Shown: piece by piece, positions 19,392-26,634 of the stretch
How positions within the stretch are numbered: position 1 is the stretch's first letter
Layout of the letters: each line of letters begins with the position of its first letter
Source: Coemansia sp. RSA 922
Lineage: Eukaryota; Kickxellomycota; Kickxellomycetes; Kickxellales; Kickxellaceae
Direction: 5' to 3'
DNA: 26,634 bases
Assembly (NCBI GenBank): GCA_027577415.1
Contig: JANBQS010000201.1
Coordinates: 1 to 26,634, forward strand
Translations under genes and position numbers: made by a program
The notes under the pieces: model-generated
Databases searched by the model: none
Told to the model about the DNA's origin: nothing
The model's input: the letters and a program-made list of their open reading frames with translations, nothing else

Positions 19392-19398
19392 TGAGTCA
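19392..19398. promoter_or_regulatory. Gcn4/CPC-1-type site TGAGTCA upstream of AROM
   Basis: TGAGTCA matches the bZIP consensus TGA(C/G)TCA and lies 157 bases before the AROM ATG, in the 191-base gap between AROM and the methyltransferase gene. Amino-acid synthesis genes, ARO1 among them, are known targets of Gcn4/CPC-1 general amino-acid control in ascomycetes. Site function here is inferred. Confidence 0.5.
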
Positions 19399-19426
19399 CA
19401 ACCCAATGTGGCTGATCTTGGCTCAA

Positions 19427-20083
19427 TCACTCCGCCACTTTGATCTTCCTTTTGCCGTCAAATAAAAAGATGTCTTCGCTCTGCATCACCGGATCTTGCT
19501 CGCTAGGCTTGATATCGCGGAACCGAAAAGTCTGGCTCCACCTAGCGATAAACTCTGCCTCTTCGTCAAACTTTCTCGTCTCATATGCCAGCAGTACTCG
19601 AGTCTCTGATCCCGCTAATCTAGCCAACGTCTCTGCCAAAGGCTGATGCAGGTCCTTGTCAAAGATCCCGTCAGACACTATAATCAGATCCGGCACAGTG
19701 TCTAGAGAGGTAGTCGTGGTCCAGTCGAGGCATTGGGCGCGCGTATTGTCCGTAGCTGAATTGAGCTCGATGTTGCGATTGAGTAGAGGAACGAGTTCCT
19801 CCTTGTCGGCCAACGTTACTTGACATTGGGGGTGGAGACGACCTAGGGCTATGCCTACGAGTCCAGTTCCAGATCCCAATTCTAGGACGGTCTTTCCAGA
19901 AAGATCCAATTTTCCTAACGACGTTTGGTGATCGAGGTATTTCGCCAAGACGAGTCCAGTGTCCCACACCGTCGAGCCAACCCCACAGCGTGTCATCCCT
20001 GAAGGGTCCTGCAATACGCGTATCAGAGGCATATCGGCACGGCTGATCTCTAACTCATACTCGATATACTGGCTAAACTCCAT
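19427..20083 (-). CDS. METTL21D/VCP-KMT-like protein lysine methyltransferase
   Basis: Seven-beta-strand SAM-dependent methyltransferase of the family-16 group, 218 aa, whose members trimethylate lysines on chaperones, VCP/p97 or elongation factors. Seen: GSTVWDTGLVLAKYL near residue 38, SAM motif I VLELGSGTGLVGIALG (about 66-81), post-I acidic LADKEELVPLLNRNIELN, a DWTT motif, the (D/E)xx(F/Y)-type motif as SDGIF, and a late SEDIFLF strand. The sequence order and the SEDI ending resemble METTL21D most, so a VCP/Cdc48 target is possible but not shown. Start at ATG 20083; the frame is open six bases further with GTG only. It has the same orientation as AROM, downstream of its own promoter, and an (AT)n tract lies just upstream. 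Confidence 0.82.
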   Translation of the reverse strand: MEFSQYIEYELEISRADMPLIRVLQDPSGMTRCGVGSTVWDTGLVLAKYLDHQTSLGKLDLSGKTVLELGSGTGLVGIALGRLHPQCQVTLADKEELVPLLNRNIELNSATDNTRAQCLDWTTTTSLDTVPDLIIVSDGIFDKDLHQPLAETLARLAGSETRVLLAYETRKFDEEAEFIARWSQTFRFRDIKPSEQDPVMQSEDIFLFDGKRKIKVAE

Positions 20084-20923
20084 GCACACGAAAAAAATAT
20101 ATATATATATGTAAAACAGTTGGTCTTTTGGAGCTGAAAATAGATATCTGAATCTGCTTTGGTCCGTAACGTGGTTGTGCTATGGTAGATCTATGGGAAA
20201 AGACTTTTCACTTATGGACTACCAACTGATTCTAGAATGTTGAGAATAGCACTTGGCATAGCCCCAGAACACCAAGTCTAATATTGCGAATAGTATCCAT
20301 TTGATGATAAATTAACTAAGCAAAGTAAGGACACCTTTTAACTTTATAGTATTTATGTGGATATCCATCAGAAATCAAGCGCCTGAGTCTCGGTTAGTGT
20401 TGCTTGAATGGCGGCAGAGAGACTAGGTCCATCGCAAGCTTGTTAAATTGCCGTCGATTATCTTCCCTTATATCAAAACAACGGAGGGTGGAGTAGATCA
20501 ATGTCAGTTGCAACGCACACTCCACTTCATCTAGCCTAACATAGAAATAAGATGCAAAATGCCAACGTCGGGACTACTTGCCTATGGAGCCCTGCGTCTT
20601 AAGCAAATACTTGGAAAACTCATCGGCACGTGGCGCAGACCTGACCAATAGTCTGTTACATTGGTTGAGTAGTGTGCCTTAAATACCGCGGGCGTAACAA
20701 ACCCTCAAGTGAGGGCTGAGGTAGTAGTCCAAAACAGATACATGTGTGTGTTGTGGGCGACGTGCACATATTGGTTGACTCCATACCCTGCTGGTCAGCA
20801 TTCGACTCGCCCTACCCCAAGAAAGAAAAACAACCCAAAAAAGTAATAAAAATAAAAATAAATCATATAAACCAAAGTAAAAATCAACAACAAAAGGTTG
20901 TTTTATATCACTTTTTGCAATTG
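20084..20923. other. Intergenic region, low-complexity, no gene seen
   Basis: Contains an (AT)n microsatellite at about 20097-20110 just before the methyltransferase start, a small inverted repeat CCCTC-AAGT-GAGGG near 20702-20715, and an A-rich tract at about 20820-20885. Open frames here are short, unlike any family I know, and run into low-complexity sequence. No tRNA or other RNA gene was recognised. Confidence 0.5.
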
Positions 20924-21104
20924 AACACTGTTGCTGTTGTCTGCGTAACTACCACAGATGTGCAGCCCTCTCCCGCTGCAGGTCAAGCCAGGCACTACCT
21001 GTTGACAACCAGCATATGTAGGCTTCCCGTGAACTCTACCCTATGCGCAAGTATGAAAAGCTATCCCAAAGGGTGCCTATGGAAAAAAAAAACTACGTTG
21101 GGGC

Positions 21105-21112
21105 TATTTAAA
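21105..21112 (+). promoter_or_regulatory. TATA-like TATTTAAA upstream of ABC copy 2
   Basis: Same block as at 4803-4810, unchanged although the neighbouring flank differs by many substitutions and small indels. About 630 bases from the ATG at 21742. The 5' flank 20924-21741 has no conserved forward frame. Confidence 0.35.
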
Positions 21113-23163
21113 CACCAGGCGCATGACAAATAAGGAAAAGGTTTTTGCTTCCACCTCTCCACGCTTATTAATTCATCTATTTGCTATCTTATTCTATTAT
21201 ACATTCTTGTTCCACTTCTCTGCCCTTGGCAGTTGGAGAGAAATGAATGAGTATATACTTTGAGGAGATCTGAGTAGTACGCAATGCTAAAGGCTTCAAA
21301 GCATACATTATTGTAATACCCATGCATCTGAAAGAAAGAGCTAATGAAAACTTCGATAAACGATACAGGATGTCACAAGTTAGACAAGTGTCAGTGTTGT
21401 CAACTTTTCTAGCACTGTGTGACAACACATATGAGCCGCAGCAAACAGGAGTACGTCTTTTAAGTAACTTACAACAGATCAAGCAATCAAAGGGCTGCAT
21501 GCCAGACATGAGCACTATGGTGGAGACTTGAAGGGCAAAGGAGCTCGAGTTCTTTGGCCAAAGCACTCTTTTCTCTTCTTTTGCTGATTGTGTAGAACCC
21601 TTCCCTCCTACTATCAACTAAAAGTGTGGACAGAATTTTTCGTTAAATAGGCTTGCATGCTGCGGAAAAATTCCCTGCTCTCCATCACTCAGTTTTTCTC
21701 CACTCCATTTCTTGGTCATTTAGTTGCTTATTGTGCTTTCGATGATTATCCAGGATTATTTTTATTTTGCAACCTCAGTGTTGCAGCGCTCTGCTCTTCC
21801 AGCCGCCGATGCTGCCGTCATAGCCATGTCGCTTTACGCAGTCCTACGAAACAAGACGCCATTGTCAAAGTGGCTTGGCAACAAGTCATCTCTTCTAGCG
21901 TGTGCTACGCTTGCTGCTCTTGCTGCCCACTCATCTCTTGCCTGGGCTGGCCTTTTCTATTCAGCTGCTATACTCTTGTCATTTGCCCTGTCTACTTCAG
22001 CTACATGCTACATTTGGTTCCAAGCATTCCATCTCTTAGGCGTTTACCGAGCACTAAATGGTTCAGGTGAAGCGTGGCACAGGGTAACATGTGCTTTGCT
22101 ACACGGAGTTCTGGCGCTGGCAAACCTCGATGCCTCAAGCAAATCCCTGATAAACCAAGTCACCCTTCAAATCACTTATGCTCAAGAGCGCTACCTGATG
22201 AAGCTGCATAAAATGCGCCAAGTTACGCTTGATGACATGTGGCCACTTCCAGAGAGATTCCAGCTTCGTAATGCCTACAGCGAGTTCAAGTACAACACAA
22301 ACGAGTCCTATTTTGTTCTGCGTGGCATATTCCGCATGATGTGGCGTCCAATGATTCCTGTGTACATTGTCGGATTGCTGCTTCAATTTATACCTCTACT
22401 TCAAATCAAACTAAACAGCAGCATCATGCACAATGTTGACGACTTGTCCAACTATAGCATGTATATGATTGTTGCAGATGTTGCGCGAATTATGATTGTT
22501 CAGCTGTTGGACAGCCAGCAGAGCGTTGCAAACCAGTACTTAGAAAACGAAATGGACAGAGCAAATAATGCAATTGAGATTGAAATGTACCGCTTGCCGT
22601 TGCAAAGGCTGGGGCTAAGGAAGAAGTCGAGTGATCATATGCCTCCTAGTTATTATATGAAGTCTTTGACCTCATTTCCACAAAAGGTTGAACGTCTACT
22701 CAGCTGTTTGTTTTCTATGGCCATGACAGGATGGATGTTGTACAATCACATTGGTTGTTACGTTGTGATTGCTATTATATTACCTCATCTATTGAAGCTT
22801 GTTTACACCGGGCTCACACCTCTAGTAGGCAATAAAAATAGGTGGAAAGAGCCTCAAGGAACTAGTAGCATTAGGTCAAACATTGAAGATATAACCAAGG
22901 GCATAAAATCAATAAAGATTTTTGCCTGGGAGAAATTGTTTCCAGATTTGACACCCAGGAAAACTACGTCCATTAAAAAGCTTCCATGGTATGCTCCAAT
23001 TATGCAACTCATTGTGACTCTGCTAAAAGCATTAGACTCGATTGTTAATAAGTTGAGCGCACTTGCAGCCATATATGCCTACTCTATATCAGCAATAGCT
23101 AATGTGGGTATGTCCAACGCCAATATACTGGAAATTGCTTCCCTCATTCATAAGCTACAACGT

Positions 23164-23168
23164 GATAT
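23164..23168. repeat. Left target-site duplication GATAT
   Basis: GATAT immediately before the LTR-like insert; the uninterrupted site in copy 1 has a single GATAT at 6838-6842. Confidence 0.8.
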
Positions 23169-23467
23169 TGTTGTGCAGAGTCTTCGGAGCGAGTAAGTAC
23201 TCGCGTAGCTGTTCACTGTCCTGAACTTTTATTAGTTAGTTTTAACCAAATAAAGTGAAAGTAAAATAGCTAAAATCCAGATGATAAGAACCTTGAGAAG
23301 AAAACGGCTCAGGCTCCTGGGGTATGTCCTTTGTGCGGGAGATGTAAATCCCTCCACATGTTGTGATCACCGGGGCTGTATTCACATACAACTCCCAGCC
23401 AATCCACTACAATCCCTACTCGCCTAAGCCCAGTGGTAGTTGCGCTAAGGCACGGCTAACTACCACA
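23169..23467. mobile_element. Probable solo LTR (299 bp) inside ABC copy 2
   Basis: Comparison with copy 1 gives the exact insertion: target GATAT is present once in copy 1 (6838-6842) and twice here (23164-23168 and 23468-23472). The insert begins TGTTGTG and ends TACCACA, so it has the TG...CA ends and 5-base target duplication typical of LTR retrotransposons. It has no long open frame, no poly(A) tail and no transposase, and holds an AATAAA (23249-23254), all fitting a lone LTR left after LTR-LTR recombination. It also has a 7+2+7 palindrome at 23189-23204 and a 9-base inverted repeat (23433-23441 with 23458-23466). The superfamily (Ty1/copia or Ty3/gypsy) cannot be told. Orientation not decided. 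Confidence 0.8.
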
Positions 23468-23472
23468 GATAT
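23468..23472. repeat. Right target-site duplication GATAT
   Basis: GATAT immediately after the insert, followed by the resumed transporter sequence ATGACCAGAATTG. Confidence 0.8.
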
Positions 23473-26390
23473 GACCAGAATTGAAATCGGTCTGTCGGGA
23501 TTTAAACGCATGCCAGGAAATAATCAGAAATTTGAAAGCATGCTTAAGGGGGAATATCTCAGTTCTTTACCTCATTCTGAGGATACTTCCGATGTTGGTC
23601 CATTAGTAGAGATGGACAATTGCAGCTTTGCCTGGGGAACAGGAGATAAGGCTAAGAATGTTCTTTCAGATGTTTCATTGAGTGCTAGTGCAGGAGAACT
23701 GGTGGCAATAGTTGGCAAGACTGGTGCTGGAAAGTCGTCACTATTGCTGGCCATGTGCAGCGAAGTGGAAATGACGCAAGGAACAGGAAAATTGGTTGGT
23801 AGAATTGCATACTTGGAGCAACAGCCGTGGATTATGAATGATACTTTGCATGCTAATATTCTCTTTGGGCGTGAATACGAAGAGGACTATTACTGGAAAG
23901 TGTTGCATGCCTGTGCGCTTACAGATGACTTGGAGATGTGGCCAAACAATGATATGACAATTATAGGTGAGAATGGCATGAATATCTCTGGTGGTCAGAG
24001 AGCTCGCCTGGCTTTGGCTAGAACTGTGTATTCTAAGGCTGACATCTATTTCCTAGACGATCCTTTGTCAGCAGTTGATGCTATTGTCAAGCGTCATATT
24101 TTGGACAATATTATCTTGAGCACGGGTCTGCTGGGTGACAAGCTACGCTTTATTGCCACTAACGCAGACAACATTTTGCCACTTTGCAACCAAATTGCTA
24201 CTGTGGATGATGGCCGTGTCTCGGTTAAAGTGCAGACACCCCAAGTCCACACTGCATTTAAGTTTAAAGCTCAAAATAGGATCAAGCAAAAAGATGTCGA
24301 CAATTCTAGCAACATGCTACAGGCAACAACGGCTTCAAATATCCAACATATGACCGGTGCCTCTGATGAGAGCACAGATCCAATCACTGACACTGATAAT
24401 GACTCCAAAGCGCCAAAGCAGTGGTCGCATTGGAGTAATGTCTTGTATGCTATTCGCATTTGTGGATTCCCAGTGGTGGCAACTATTATTATGACTGTGC
24501 TGTTTGATAAGATATCAGAAACAGTGCTTGATATGTATAAACTCGATGTATTAAAAGGCAACGGCAACTCTGATAAGTCTGATAGCAATGCAATGATTAT
24601 GTATATTGGAATGACAACATTGAGTGACATTTCCAGTTCATTGATGTGGGAGTTAAAATTTTATATTAGAAACGCATTGATTAACGCCAAGTTTGACCAA
24701 AAAGTTGGCAGCCATCTCATTAGAGGCCTGCTGTTTGCACCGTTGACATATTTTGAAAGTAAGAAAGAAAGCGATATTTACGATGCTTATAATGATGCCA
24801 TACGTATATTTGCAAGAAGAACGTACTACTATTTGGCATATTCTATTGGGGATGCTATATCTGCCCTCTTGTTGATATACCAGATTGTAAAGTCCTCTCC
24901 TTGGCTCCTCATCTGTATTCCACTGTTTTGGTGGGTGGACCATATGGAGGAATCCACTTTTAAACCACTAAATAAGAGTTTGAGGGAATTGAAAGAGAAA
25001 AAGAAGAAAGAACATAATCACAACCAGAACTTGGCTAAGAATGGAGCCCAGATGATCCGTCTCTTTGGCGTAGAGCCCTATTTCACAAACAATTACATTC
25101 AGAGTGCCGAGAGCACTACTCGCTTGGGCATGATCACATCGACATACGATGATCTAAAAAGCTTAGTATCCGCAACAACTAAAACCGCACTGCACTCGAT
25201 AATGCTCTATGCCTATATTGCCATGTCAAAGATTGGACTGTACATGATAAGGGCGGGCGATGTTGCTGGGTTCCGTCAGAACTGTGAATCAATCAGCGGG
25301 AAAACAACAGCTGTTTCCTCATTGCTCAAGGACACCTTCAAGCTTCTAGCAGAGATTAATGAGTTCCGCAATCTAGCTGAGCGTGACCCAGAGGCACCAT
25401 ACGTAATTGATACCTGCCGACCATCTGCACAGTGGCCACCCAAGGGCAAAATTGAGCTCCACGACTTTAGCATGAAGTAAGGTGCGGATCTAGGCTTTGC
25501 TCTAAAGAATGTCAATCTAACAATTAACCCAGGAGAAAAGATTGGCATTGTTGGACGGACTGGTGCTGGCAAGTCTTCTCTAGCCAAGGTATTGTTTAGA
25601 TTGGTTCACGAGAATACCAGCGGTTCTATTTTGATTGATGGCCAAGATATTTCCGAATTTGGTGTTGGAGATTACAGACCACGACTGGGCATGATTCCCC
25701 AAGAGTCATCAATGTTTGGAGGATCAATCAGAAGGAATTTGGATCCATTACACCAGTTCGAGGTTGAGGAGATGTGGGCATCACTGGCAAAGTGCAACTT
25801 GTCTGAGTTAGTTTCATCCAAGGAAGTATCAAGCAATGGCAGTGAGGAGTCAAAGTATGAAGAAGGTCAAGCACATAAAAGAGAGCAGTGGCAAAATGCA
25901 GGCTGGCTTAGGCGTGCAATGCTACTTGTTCTGAAGAAGCTGCCTACGACATTAGATACTGTAGAAAAGCCCAAGACCAGTGGATTGGATAAATCGGTTG
26001 AAGACTGCTTTGGAAGCTTTAGTAGTGGTCAACAACAACTGTTTGGCTTGTGCCGTGTAATTATGCGCAGACAAAAGATCATCGTGCTTGACGAAACCAC
26101 TGCCAATGTCGATTTGGAGACAGACAAATCTGTTCAAGAGCTGATTCGCAAGGAGTTTAGCGATTGCGCTGTGCTGACCATTGCTCATCGCCTAGAAACT
26201 ATTATGAACAGCGATCGCATTATCGTTATGGACAAGGGCACCATTGCTGAAATTGGCACACCTGAAGATTTGCTTGCCAAAGACGGAATGTTTGCACAGC
26301 TAGTCAAGACCAGCGACTTTGGTCAGTAAATTTGTTGCTAGTTCATTATTTAGCTATTTAGACAACAGATATCTATTCAATTTTACCTTT

Positions 26391-26634
26391 GGTGACATGA
26401 ATTTTGAAGACCAAAAGCGCTCCCTTGTCAGCTGGCTAGCGTTTACTACAAAAGGCTGGCACATGTTCGCAGTGGCCTCAGCTATTGGAAGAAATGTAAT
26501 TGTCCGGTCACGTATGTGCGCACGCCCCTCATCCCTTGGTAGAAGATCACGCCCCCCTTTTGATGTGACAGTGTGCGGAATTCCGCATAATAGCGTTAAT
26601 CTCGGTTCTTTCTCCCTGTTGGCCGGGACACAAG
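26391..26634. other. Unique tail after the duplication, no gene seen
   Basis: Copy 1 homology stops near 26390. The remaining 244 bases are stop-rich, with a perfect 14-base palindrome TGCGGAATTCCGCA at 26574-26587 and a GTGCGCAC palindrome at 26516-26523. No tRNA or coding motif was recognised; a new element might begin here but the window ends. Confidence 0.4.

Larger units (their letters stand above)
21742..26329 (+). pseudogene. ABCC transporter copy 2, broken by an insertion and a nonsense codon
   Basis: Paralogue of the intact transporter at 5416-9699, collinear over its whole length. Two lesions only: (a) a 299-base insertion plus 5-base duplication after codon ~474, between TMD1 and NBD1, which ends translation at 23194-23196; (b) a TAT-to-TAA change at 25478-25480 in the stretch leading into NBD2 (FSMK then stop). 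Apart from these the frame is open throughout: the segments 21742-23163, 23473-25477 and 25481-26329 fit one reading frame once the insertion is discounted. NBD1 motifs (GKTGAGKSS, ISGGQRARLALAR, FLDDPLSAVD) and NBD2 motifs (GRTGAGKSSL, FSSGQQQLFGLCR, VLDETTANVD) survive. A truncated TMD0/TMD1 product of about 484 aa could still be made. Intact frame elsewhere suggests recent loss, or repair by conversion. Confidence 0.9.
20924..26390 (+). repeat. Copy 2 of the segmental duplication
   Basis: Homologous in direct orientation to about 4631-9760, about 11.2 kb downstream of its end. It is about 300 bases longer because of the LTR-like insertion at 23169-23467. It ends at the shared ATCTATTCAATTTTAC block after the transporter stop, after which the flanks differ. 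Confidence 0.92.

Noticed and set aside
20946..20959. 14-base match TAACTACCACAGAT shared with the 3' end of the solo LTR (23457-23470)
   Set aside because: The match runs three bases into the target duplication, so it is not an element boundary; no further similarity on either side. Probably chance.
20744..21133. 129-codon forward frame with an A-rich, Lys-rich middle
   Set aside because: It crosses the duplication boundary and a low-complexity A-rich tract; the shared half has a frameshift relative to copy 1. No domain recognised.
21657..22070. 137-codon forward frame overlapping the start of ABC copy 2
   Set aside because: It is a +1 frame shadow of the transporter N-terminus; copy 1 has no matching start and the protein is Cys/Ser-rich nonsense.
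1..26634. CRISPR arrays, tRNA or rRNA genes, phage or toxin-antitoxin systems
   Set aside because: No regularly spaced repeats, no B-box-like tRNA cores in intergenic DNA and no rRNA-like blocks; the gene content is eukaryotic.

Overview
This window looks like nuclear DNA of a filamentous or early-diverging fungus. It carries an intact five-domain AROM polypeptide, a URC4/DUF1688 uracil-catabolism gene found mainly in fungi, short GT-AG introns of about 80-105 bases, pyrimidine-rich promoters and a probable solo LTR. The short-intron style would suit a zygomycete-type lineage such as Kickxellomycotina, but that placement is a guess. It is not bacterial: several genes are split by spliceosomal introns and there are no Shine-Dalgarno-led operons.

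Layout from left to right: (1) 1-573, the 3' end of an unrecognised Ser/Ala-rich, probably disordered protein. (2) 713-4396, minus strand, a MER3/HFM1-type meiotic DNA helicase that I reconstruct as eight exons. (3) about 4631-9760, the first copy of a duplicated unit: a long conserved 5' flank plus an intact ABCC-type ABC transporter. (4) 10302-11639, URC4-like. (5) 11755-12759, 3-ketodihydrosphingosine reductase (KDSR/TSC10), tail-to-tail and only 21 bases from (6) a PfkB-family sugar kinase on the minus strand (12781-13911, one intron). (7) 14144-14476, acyl-CoA-binding protein, divergent from the kinase and convergent with (8) the intronless AROM gene (14520-19235, minus). (9) 19427-20083, minus, a METTL21D/VCP-KMT-like lysine methyltransferase. 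(10) about 20924-26390, the second copy of the ABC transporter unit, now a pseudogene broken by a 299-base LTR-like insertion with a 5-base target duplication and by one nonsense codon. (11) 26391-26634, a non-coding tail.

The central genes are housekeeping metabolism: chorismate synthesis (AROM), long-chain-base synthesis (KDSR), acyl-CoA handling (ACBP), pyrimidine salvage/catabolism (URC4) and sugar phosphorylation (PfkB). KDSR and ACBP both belong to the sphingolipid/acyl-CoA economy, but nothing here shows co-regulation. A TGAGTCA Gcn4/CPC-type site lies upstream of AROM, and a CACGTG E-box, an AGGGG element and a telobox-like AACCCTAA lie between the kinase and ACBP.

The most notable structure is the pair of direct repeats of more than 5 kb flanking an 11-kb block of probably essential genes, with one transporter copy intact and the other freshly decayed. 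Divergence between the copies is patchy, which suggests gene conversion. I did not find a clearly new multi-gene system. The best leads are the decaying duplicate with its LTR, the unusual nucleotide-binding domains of the transporter, and two introns whose retention would give altered but open products (MER3 C-terminus, PfkB sugar-binding motif).
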